Of a stretch of DNA of 64,000 nucleotides, positions 34,564 through 64,000 are shown piece by piece; position 1 is the first letter of the stretch; each line of letters starts with the position of its first letter. The notes under the pieces were generated by a model. The model was given only the letters and a program-made list of their open reading frames with translations, made no database searches and was not told the origin of the DNA. Position numbers and translations under genes: made by a program. The stretch is from Parapristionchus giblindavisi (taxonomy: Eukaryota > Nematoda > Chromadorea > Rhabditida > Diplogasteridae), in contig CALSFV010000308.1 of NCBI GenBank assembly GCA_943737045.1, positions 124,001 through 188,000 of the forward strand, in the 5' to 3' direction.

Positions 34564-36782
34564 ATGCAGCACCACACCTCCGAACCGTCTACATCCACTG
34601 ATCTGGACGATCAAATCCGTCGTCTTTCTGAGCTCCATGTGAGTTTTTCAACAAGTTTGAGCTATATTTTTCCTCGCTCTCACTGGATTTTATTGTATTT
34701 TGTGGATAGATTTGGAAAAAAATCGTTAATTTTCGCTTAAAATGGACCTTATATAGTGGGTCGATCCTGGAAATGAGTCGTATGTGCTCGATCCTCATAT
34801 TTGTAGGATATGAAAATGTATTCTTTGAGCTTTGGACTATTTTCCGATCATAACTAAATCTATTCCAGCAAGCAGCCGGGCAAGTGTTCGGTCAGAGGGA
34901 GCTCCTCAAGGAGTTAGATGAGCGACGACAGAGAATGAGAGAAGCTGAACGGGAACTGAGAAAGAAACATGCTGTGAGTTATCCATTAAATGGACCCCAA
35001 GGGGTTCAAATCCCGACCGGAGATTTCACTTCATCCGTTATCATACAACCGAACTAACGTGATTTATTGTGTTTGAATAATTCTATAGTCTTCATTGCGA
35101 GTTGGATCGTTTATTACACTTTTGTATCCTTTGAATCGGTAAATTCAGAATGTCTGGTTCTGATATTACTCTCCGTTGTGTGGGTTCTACCAAAATATCC
35201 AAAAGCTGTTTTAATGATTCATCACTTGTACCATTATTTTTATATTTACGAAAACATTCTTTATAGTTACTTTGTACATCCATCATCGTGAGCGCTGCCT
35301 AGTGGATCACACATTTTGTGTCTTTCCTGTGCACAATCCTGTCTTAATTATTAAATATATATATATATAAATTAAATATATAATTAAATTATCGATATTT
35401 GCAGCCGCGCACAACGTGGATGACATTCGGTCAGACGTCAACGTTCATTGAATTCCCGACGGCCACGGCGATTGACATCACTGCAAGAGATCGAAAGGTT
35501 TGTGCTGCCGTGTTTCTTGTTTGCGCTATTATTATTATTACTATTATTATTATTATTATTATTATTATATCACGGCTAATTAATCATGTATCAATGCTAT
35601 GTTTTAAAAATTGTTTTAACCTCTCGGAATGGAAATCTTGCATTCGCGAGACCATAAAATTGCAAAAAGGAGCGATGAAAGAATACCTATTTCGAGAAAC
35701 ATTTGAGCGATTACGTCATCGGGACCATCAAACCAATACACATGTATCCACCTTTCATACATGCACTTCACAGTATTCTGGTTTTGGTTCTTTGAAAGCC
35801 AGACAAGCTAGAGAGCGTTGAATGTGAGATAGTATCTGTGTTGAGAGGCCGTTCTGGCTGTCGAAGTCAAGGGAATAATTTGCAATGATCAGTAAGATGT
35901 TATGGAAAGGCTATTGTTGTAGATTGTGGTATTGAATTCCTTTGTTGTTCTGTAATTTTCCACCTTGAATTGGTGACAGTTAAACATCGGCAGTTAAATA
36001 TAGTTAAATACATACACCGAGATGCTGCACAACATAAATTAAATCAGTCGAAATTGTCTTGACCACTGTCGGATCAATTTCCAAATGACGAAACACTGAA
36101 AAGGGTAATTAGATGATTTAAGGGGGAATTAAGACGATTATAGAACGTAAATAGGCACACACAGAGGACATTGATATACAGTAATCATCTAATTTAATTT
36201 ACGGCCCTTTTAACCGTGTGTCCGCGTAATGCGAAACAATGCTGTGCGTGCATTGATGATGTGAGAGTCAATGAATGATACCATACATTTTCGGTTTATT
36301 TTTATATAGTGGGTCAATTCTCGAAATAGGGTGGGTTGATTCGCAAAATTCGTTATTTTCGCTTAAAAATCGTCATTTTTTAGCTTCCTTTCTCATCAAG
36401 TGGCCTAAGAATGGGCCTTATATAGTGGGTCAATCCTCGCATTGCGAGGGTATGAAAATGTATGAATAATAATCTGTATATTCCTACTTTGATCATAGTT
36501 TAAAATTTACTTATTTACTCAGTTTTTGTTGATATTCTTTGAAAAGTGCGGTATTTTTCGGGGTTCGATAGCTAGTGACTATTACTAAATAAAATAAATA
36601 ATTATTTAATAAAATTATTAAACACAAAAATATTTTTTTTAACAGTATATGTTTAGATGATCGACGAGACGATAGAGGAGACGCGAAACGATCTGAAGAA
36701 GTGCGCTGATACTCTTCTCAAGTTGGAGAATGAGCGAGGTCTCGAAGAGCGAGGATTCATGCTCAAGAATATCCATTCATAG
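34564..36782 (+). CDS. PDRG1-like: PDRG1-like prefoldin-family protein
   Basis: PDRG1 is a small subunit of the prefoldin-like module of the R2TP chaperone system. Four exons join in phase 0: 34564-34638, 34869-34973, 35405-35497 and 36657-36782, giving 132 residues (human PDRG1 is of nearly the same length). The N-terminal half is a charged helix with heptad-like Leu spacing (RELLKELDERRQRMREAERE). A beta-hairpin-like segment TTWMTFGQTSTFIEFPTATA follows, then a second helix DETIEETRNDLKKCADTLLK, ending RGFMLKNIHS. Helix-hairpin-helix order and the F-[ILF]-P...D...K pattern match beta-type prefoldins; the closing GF.L segment matches PDRG1. Intron 1 is short and introns 2-3 hold MITE copies. 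The acceptor of exon 4 (TGTTTAG) is chosen because the upstream AACAG would give a stop. Confidence 0.8.
36279..36462. mobile_element. CATACATTTTCGG MITE (TATATAGTGGGTC family)
   Basis: The ends CATACATTTTCGG and GAAAATGTATG are inverted. The subterminal TATATAGTGGGTCAAT occurs on both sides, and the core reads AAAATTCGTTATTTTCGCTT. Related copies: 38874-39019, 47393-47580 and 53566-53714, plus a decayed one near 34660-34815 inside PDRG1-like intron 1. No coding. Confidence 0.8.
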
Positions 36783-36925
36783 TTATCGATTGATTTTTCA
36801 TAATTATCGATTGATTTCCCATTTTATCGATTGAATTTTCACGGTTATCGATTGATTTTTTCTCATTTATCGATTGTTTCTCACGGTTATCGATTGATTT
36901 TCCCCTGTTATCGATTGATTGTTTT
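36783..36925. repeat. TTATCGATTGATTTT tandem array after PDRG1-like stop
   Basis: About nine imperfect copies of TTATCGATTGATTTTTC start directly after the stop codon, with a second similar array at 40117-40230. It may be part of the 3' UTR; no clear AATAAA is seen within it. Confidence 0.75.
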
Positions 36926-38772
36926 GCCTGTATAAATAAGTATACCGTAATCCTTGGTGCTACCGTAATCGGCTGTTGTCTCGTGTGCGTGTGGTCGTGC
37001 GCTGTGTCGTGGTAACCGTTAGAATCGGTGACTGATTTCTTTGAATATATTTTTATAAATCGTAAATCGTCTAAATGGGTGTATCTCTCGATCTATCGTT
37101 GTGTCAGCGGCCCTCTCATCCCGTGTGTTCTCTAGTCGGTAAACGTGTTTCTATCCCCCATCCCTAATCTCCTATCACGCAAGCGCTGCAACTTTTCATT
37201 CCATTTTCTGTTATCGACCGATTACTCGAAGTTGTGTAGGTAATGGCAGTCTCTCTCTCTCACCTTCCAATTGTCTGTTCTTCCGTCTTCAGGTCTGGCT
37301 CCATTTTCACTTGCTGCATTCATGTTTCAACCCTGATATAGGTTTGCCAATAATAATAATAATATTTGTTTGTTCCGCGTCTGCTAGTTGTATGATCTAG
37401 TAATATGACATGAGCTCACATCGTTTCTCCAACACATGGAGAGTAGTAATTGAAAACTTGGCAAAATGCCAGAAAATTACTGTATAGTACACCATGGTGC
37501 ATTTTAACCGCCTGCGCTCTCTCCTTTGCCGTCTCTTTTTACACTATCTTTTCTCTGTCCTACCATGATCGCTCTCCCGAAATGCTGTGTGACTTACCTG
37601 ACTGATTTACGAATGTTTTGTTTTATGCATTTATTTGGTCGTCTTTCGAAGTGGCTAGAACGAGCTGTTCTTATCAGTAGATGTATTTTCACAGACTCTT
37701 GCTCTCTGTCTGCCTGCACTCTCTCCTATCACCATTGTCTCTCGCTCTGTCTCTCACCTAATCCGCAAACTTTGGTCCGATCTTCAGTCTTCAGTCGCTT
37801 TCTCTCATTAGAAAAGCTGCCAGAAACATGAAGCGCTCTCTCGTTTTAGCACACTCTCTCGCTTTTCACTCTCTCACTTTTACACGCTCTCTCGCTTTTG
37901 CTCGCTCTCGCTCGCATATTCTGTGCTTTCTCTGGCAGGCGAGAGAGTGTGACCATGAATGTGAAAGACGATTTCCCTCATTTCTTTGTTTCGGTTTCTA
38001 CCGAAATCTATTACATTAATATACAATGTAATAGAATTGCCTTTATCATGCGCACAAAACCATTGTGGAGGGGCTGTCACTAAATGAGTCTGGCCCTCCG
38101 AATTCTATTAACCTTTTGTTGTCTTACGTGTTTTTGATTGCCAATGTGCACGTAGTGTTCACCAGGGATGCACCCTTTAACGATAAGCTATTCTGTTTGT
38201 TGAGAGTTCTCTGTGCCTCTACCTCTCCCTCTCTCTCTATCTCTACCTCTACTTCTATCTCTCCCTCTACCTCTACTTCTATCTCTCCCTCTACCTCTAC
38301 CTCTACTTCTCTCTCTCCCTCTCCCTCTACCTCTACTTCTCTCCCTACTTCTTATTCTACCTCTTCCTATACCTCTCTCAAACTCTTTGCAACAGTTTTC
38401 CTGTCTATCTCTTTCGCCCCTATTCCTCTTCCCATTCTCGACATTCTACTCGGTTTCTATCACAGGATTTTCCATCCTCCTCCTCTCTATCATTTTCTTT
38501 TGTTCTTTTGAGGTGGTCCTCTTTTCTTGCACTTTTATAATTGAATTTTTTGGACGTCTAATAGTTTCGATCTCACAGCTTGCTGTATTCATGTTTCAAC
38601 CCTGTAATAGGTTTGCCAATATTAATACTAGTTTGATTCCTGGATGTTTGCCATAATTTAATAACTCATGTCTCACAGCGTTTCTCCAATGCAGGGAGAG
38701 CGGTCATTGAAAACTTGGCAAAATGCCAAATAAATCACGGTACGGTAAAAAAATCACTCTCACTTTTGCGTG

Positions 38773-38803
<31 letters not shown>

Positions 38804-40888
38804 GATCCTCAAGAAACGTTGTCATCTCCATCGAGGACGATCCTTGGTTTTCCCCATCTTCCCATGTTTTTTTTCATACCCTCACAGTGTGAGGATCGAC
38901 TCACTATATAAAGCTCTTTTTTTATGTGAAAGATTACAATTTAAGCGAAAAATATCGAATTTTTCTAGATCGACCCACTATATAGAAAAAATCCGGTGAG
39001 GGCGCCGAAAATGTATGTTCCCATGTAGTCATCAACTTCCTCTTAATGTTAGAAAATGCATTTCAATTCATACTTTTCATTTTTTTATTTAAAAAAATTC
39101 GATTAAAAGTGATCTTGAACAGTTCGAACTAATTCAGTCACAGATTTCCAGCATTTAAACGATCAATTAGAAAGAATGAAAGAAAGGTAGAGATTAAGAT
39201 TGGCTCGTGTTGGATAAAAATTACTATTTTTTACGTAAACTTTTGCACTATTATGTTAGTACTACTGTTTAAGTTTTGATTGTGATAACAAAGGGCAATA
39301 GAGGAATGAGTGAATTAGAAACCCCCAACCTGATTGCAAACACACTAGTCTAACTTTAGCGTTGACCAACTAACTAACTGTGTTTTTGTTACTTTTGCGC
39401 CCTCTCTCCACCCGCCCCCTTCCATCTCGCTGCTTCACTCTAGCTCTATCTCTACCTCTCTATTTCTCTACCTTTACCTCTTCTTCTACTTCTACCTCTA
39501 TCTTTTCCTTTATCACTATCTCTGCCTCTATCTCTTCCTCTTCTTCTACGTCTTCCTCTATCTCTTCCTTTATCACTGTCTGTCTTAATCTATCTCCATC
39601 TCTACTTCTACCTCTTCCTCTACCTCTCTTTCTCTGCACCCTCTTTGATCACACACTCTCTCGCACACACACACTGTTCTCTGCCTTTCCCTTACCTATC
39701 ATAGAACAGCTCCGGTGCTATGGTGTTTGCGTATTGCCAGCTCTCAAATGCTTATTCTAACCCTATTATTTTTTTTGTTGATTATTATGGCTACGCTTTA
39801 TGGTGTCTAGGCGTAGCGACCGAAACACCATGGGGCACAATATTAGCTTACTTATATCTTTAAAAATTTTACATTTAAATTCATGTAAACCTATACTTGT
39901 ACACAGGTCGAATATATACTTTGTAACATACTTTTCGACATGCTTGTACATCTATTAATATTATTTATTTAATTTCCTTTTCCATCACTGACTGTCCGTC
40001 CTCCTTGCGTGATTTACCCCCCTTCTCTCCCCTTTTGTTGTTTAGTTCCGCGCTTAATTCGCTCGCTGTTAATTCGATGCGATGCGACGATCTTTGATTG
40101 CGTTTTCCTCCTCTCAACGATTGATTATCGATTGATTCTTACCGATTATCGATTGATTCTTTTCGATTATCGATTTATTCTTTCGATTATCGATTGATTC
40201 TTACCGATAATTGATTTATTCTTTCGACAATCGATCAGTTCAATTCACCCAGTTGAATTGGTGTCTCTGGCCAGAGACTAATATCAGAGATTTCCCATGT
40301 TCGGGTTCTGTGTTTGTTTGCACTGTGCCTGTGCGGGAGAGATTGATTACCATGCAAATCCGTCCCATCATCGTCCCCCCCCTTAACTCTTCGTTCACTT
40401 ACCCTTTCTCCCTGTCTGGTTGTTTCAGTGATCGCACTGTGATCGATAATCGGGACGATTAGTTGATCTTTGATCTTTGGCCTGGATGGTCTTTGATCTC
40501 TGGGTACTAGAGTTGCTCTTTGTGTATCAGCCAGATGCTGAGAGCTGGGGATATTCGTTATCTTCGTTGAAAGGGGTGTACTGGCTTATCTTCATAGCGG
40601 GGATGTTATGATCATGTTGGAATGTGAATCACGAGAAAAAACGTTATCTCCATTGATAATCAATCTATCTCCGATCTATTTGTTATTTTTAGTTGTAGCA
40701 TCAACGGGATCTTTGTTGGTTAGACATGCGATCATAAAGTGTCTCGTTTTCTTCTTCTTTTTTTCGCACTACAGAATCTCTTTGCGTTTGCGCTCTACTC
40801 TTTACCCTACCCATCACGTGGTGTTCAAAGAAAGGTGAAAAGGCTAGTATAAGAAAGAAGGTATTCATCCTTGCGGCTCGGTGTTTCT

Positions 40889-41108
40889 TATGTGGTGTTA
40901 AAATCTTGTAAAAGTAGAAAAAAGTAGTGTTAATTTCTGATTGTAAAAGTAGTTGGAAAAGTAGTATGCCTTCGTAATTGACAAATTTTTTTACAGCAAA
41001 AATCCCATTACGCGAGTGTTGGATTACTACTTTTCCAACTACTTTTACAATCAGAAAATTAACACTACTTTTACACTTTTCCATCTACTTTTACAAGATA
41101 TTAACACC
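40889..41108. mobile_element. Inverted-repeat MITE, TGTGGTGTTAAAATCTTG ends
   Basis: The left arm (40889-40967) and right arm (41024-41108) pair through AAAAGTAG-rich text. The ends are GTGGTGTTAAAATCTTGTAA and its complement. The GTGGTGTT terminus is shared with smaller elements near 30530, 40850 and 58535-58663. Confidence 0.75.
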
Positions 41109-41803
41109 GCATTATCGCCACTAATGTATGTTCAACGCGTACAGTTTATTATTATGCCGAATTTGTTTCCACCGTGCTCTGTCCCAGTTTGAAAGGATTT
41201 TTTCTTGAAAACCTTACCGCATTTTTGGGAAAGAAACAGCAACGTAGCTAACCGACTTAGATCTGTTGGCTGTTGAACAGACCATTACTCGATTATTGTG
41301 AATGTTCCATCGAGATGCTATCGTTCCTCTCGGGAATGCAGGAATGAATCATCATGACGAGACGAGGAATGCAGTGTGTTCTTGAAGAATTCATGAAACG
41401 TGCATGCGACTGGTCTATTTCGGTAGTTTTTTTTTGAGTGATCTCTATGATTATCCTCTAGATTAGTCATAGATTAGTCAGAAAAGATCATTCTGCTTGT
41501 AGCCGACAGCTTTTAGTAATTTGCTTCTTGATAATGATGTATTTATTTATTTTATTTTATTTTAATACTTATTTATTGATACACCCGTGATATATTGCGA
41601 TCACTGTACAGGTATACTACCAAATTCGTTTTTAGTCTTCTAATGATAATAGTATTTTGATCAGTTCAGTTCGAGGGAAGATCTAACCTGGTGATTGTGC
41701 GTAGCGAAAAGATGCTATTGGTCTATTAAAAGTGTAGGGTTTCAGTTTCAGTTGTCAGTTTCCTATAGCTAAACAATAACATTGCAGTAAAGATTTCTTT
41801 TAA

Positions 41804-41850
<47 letters not shown>

Positions 41851-42343
41851 GGTGCCCCTGTCCCGAAACTGCGTCGATTTGGGTTTGTTTCATCGTTTGA
41901 TCTGTGTCTATAAATGGTTGTGATCAGTGCAGCATCTCACTGTCACTTGCTCCTCTTTTCTCTCTCCCTTCTCTCTCTCTCTCTCCCTTCTCTTCCTCTC
42001 TCTCTCTCTCTCCTCTCTCTATCTTTCTCCCTCTCTCATATCTCAACTTCTCTTGGGAATTGTTGTTCGTTCTTACTCTGCTCTTTTCGCCTCTTTATTT
42101 CTCAATTCTTTTATCCTTCCACCATGTTTTTTCGGGCATTCTTCCATTCATTCCTTTTCACTCTGTATGATCTCTCTCCCTCACACTCACTCTCATTCTC
42201 TGTATCTCTGATTCTCCTCGCAGACCATGCTATCTAGGCATTTTCATCCGCGCCTTTATCACTTCTTCTTCTTCTTCTGCACCTATTTCCGTCGTGTGTA
42301 TTTTTTTTCTCAAACGGTTCATCTATAACTCTACCTCTACTTC

Positions 42344-42545
42344 ATAGGTCGAAAAGTATGTTACAAAGTACCAAGCCTGACCGGATTTTGTTCCAAAATT
42401 TCACAAAAATCAAAAAACCTGACCGGATTTTGATCCATCATTTCACAAAAATCGAAAAACCTGACCGGATTTTGAGCCAAATTTTCCAACAATCGAAAAA
42501 CCTGACCGGATTTTGAAAACCGATAACCTAGCTATTCGACCTATG
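42344..42545. mobile_element. CATAGGTCGAA-ended MITE, copy 2
   Basis: The ends CATAGGTCGAAAAGTATG and TAGCTATTCGACCTATG are inverted at the outer 10 bases. The interior is a five-fold tandem array of a roughly 45-base unit with CCTGACCGGATTTTG and TTTCACAAAAATC. The 48710-48831 copy has two such units, so copy number varies between family members. Confidence 0.8.
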
Positions 42546-43603
42546 CTCTACTTCTCACTAGCCTGTCCATCACACAGCGTTTCTCCTCTAACACAGGGGA
42601 CAACGATCATTGATAACTTGGCAGAATGCCAAGAAATATGGTATGGTGAACCGTAGTGTACCTTATCCATATACGCTCTCTCACTTTTGCGTACAGTTTC
42701 TCTTTTTCGCTCTACCCTCTTTCTCTGATGCATTATGGTCGCTCTCGAAACACTGTCTATCATCATCTATCTTCCTCTCCCTCTCCATATCTCTCTCACT
42801 ATCTCTGTAATCTCCAGTTCTCCTCATAACCTCTTTCTCCCCACTCTCTTCATCGGTGCCAATCGACAATTCTCTGATATATATAGCCATTAATCTCTCT
42901 TTTTCCTTCCAACCCATGGCTCCCCCTGCGTTTTCCCCATCTCCATCTCTGTCTCACACTCTTTCTCGCGCACCTCTACACTTTTCTCTCAATCGAACGC
43001 TGTTATCCGTGTTAATTACCCCCATCCCTATAATAATGATAATAATTATAATATTTATGCGTTTTCGAGAAAATACGGTACAGAAAGCAACGAATAATAT
43101 GAGTGAATGAAACGAGAAGACAGAAACGGTAGTCAATTAACAAATAACTGCAAATATAGTTCATCAGCTGGGGTTTTATCTTCTGCTCAAAAGAAGAATA
43201 AAGCAACTGTCCTCGTTTTGCGCACTCTCTCGCCTCTTGTTTGTGATTTTCGTGACTTTTCACCAACACATGGCCAAGTTTCTATTGTGATGATCGGACT
43301 ATTCTAATTAACTCTTTGTCTATTTTCGTCGCACACTTCCCGTGCTAAATTTACCCCCCCCCCCCCTCCCCCTGAAAGAAAGACCAGCCCATGCATTAAT
43401 CATCGCATTAATTAGGTTTGATCATCGCGAGTGTTTCTCTAGCTTCCGGTGACGTGTGTAAACGTTTTTCCCTACCAAGATACCGTAATCTACCATAATC
43501 TCGCTGTTTTCCGTTCACTTACCGCAATCGCATTATAAAGATGTTACCGTAATCCCTTCCAAGATGTTAAATCTTACCGTAACCACAGTATTTTCCGTTC
43601 AGG

Positions 43604-63539
<19,936 letters not shown>

Positions 63540-63561
<22 letters not shown>

Positions 63562-63835
63562 GTAAGAGCTATTATCGATTATTTATATTACGGTAGGCGG
63601 GAATTCAAGCGGGTCAAGCAGATTATGGCCAAGTATGCGATTATTGATTGGTAATAGTAGGCGGGAATTCGAATGGGTCAAGAAGATCATGGCCAAGTAA
63701 GCTAGAGATTATTGATTGTTAATAGTATGGTAGGCGGGAATTCGAATGGGTCAAGCAGATTATGGCCAAGTAGGAGCCTGAGATTATTGATTGGTGATAG
63801 TACGGTAGGCGGGAATTCGAATGGGTCAAGTAGGG
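63540..63835 (+). repeat. Tandem copies of the exon 14 end plus donor
   Basis: The exon end AAGCAGATCATGGCCAAG|TAAG is copied at about 63613-63636, 63677-63700 and 63750-63773, with a partial copy near 63825. Each is preceded by GGCGGGAATTCGAATGGG and followed by GATTATTGATTG. The period is about 73 bases. The copies keep GGCCAAGTA, so each carries a potential 5' splice site. Confidence 0.88.
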
Positions 63836-64000
63836 TGTGCGCTGGGTCAGAATAATGGCTGGGACACATCAAATATTATTAATTTCTCGATGCTGCGATA
63901 ATAATCAGTGCTTCTTACGAAATGCAAGATTGATATATGAATGGCTGGTGTGCGAATTCAACTGGTCCAGATTGATGTTGTTGTAGATTTTAAAATTGGA

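Larger units (their letters stand above)
37312..43000. repeat. Intergenic segmental repeats and pyrimidine-rich tracts
   Basis: No gene is supported between 36783 and 43603. A diverged unit recurs: TTCATGTTTCAACCCTG..GGTTTGCCAATA at 37318-37350 and 38588-38622; CGTTTCTCC..GAAAACTTGGCAAAATGCCA at 37421-37471, 38679-38727 and 42580-42632; then TTTTGCG..CTCTCTC pyrimidine text. Between these lie CTCTACCTCT-rich tracts (38210-38390, 39430-39640, 41940-42040). Frames rich in Ser/Leu here are translations of CT repeats. Confidence 0.65.

Overview
This is a eukaryotic window, most likely from a nematode. Splice acceptors repeatedly read (T)TTCAG or TTCCAG, several introns are under 100 bases, and GC-richer exons sit in AT-rich introns full of short repeats. 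The genes are animal housekeeping genes. A rhabditid or diplogastrid worm is possible, but that is inference; no rRNA, mitochondrial or telomeric sequence is present to fix the species.

Region 1 (1 to about 25.6 kb) is almost wholly mobile DNA. It is organised as nested inverted repeats: a matryoshka palindrome (1-6175), a 4-kb inverted-repeat element (6262-10323), two palindromic Tc1-like derivatives (11193-14805), a nest up to four insertions deep (15274-18682), a 1.2-kb palindromic element (18907-20127), a head-to-head satellite (20525-22735) and a 2-kb palindrome (23677-25630). Two gene-like pieces stand out: a small spliced gene with a signal peptide enclosed by inverted repeats (2284-2549), and an orphan exon resembling an armadillo repeat (10934-11050).

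Region 2 (25.7-36.8 kb) is gene-bearing. On the minus strand lie an uncharacterised 8-exon gene (29043 to 25692) and an IMPACT orthologue (34132 to 31124; RWD plus UPF0029 domains). IMPACT is divergent from a plus-strand PDRG1-like gene (34564-36782), with about 430 bases between the start codons.

Region 3 (36.8-43.6 kb) is intergenic: diverged segmental repeats, pyrimidine-rich tracts and small inverted-repeat elements.

Region 4 (43.6 kb to the end) is a plus-strand TBC1D24/Skywalker orthologue. Fourteen exons can be placed, and the gene runs off the right edge before most of its TLDc domain. Its introns hold MITEs, microsatellites, a 1.2-kb palindrome and arrays that begin at 5' splice sites and copy exon ends.

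The recognised genes belong to unrelated cellular processes (GCN2 control, prefoldin/R2TP-type complexes, vesicle traffic) and are not an operon-like system. The most unusual content is the repeat biology: roughly 450-520-bp hAT-like elements that share ends and size but are built from different short words, recurrent 5'-splice-site duplications, and a gene carried inside inverted repeats.
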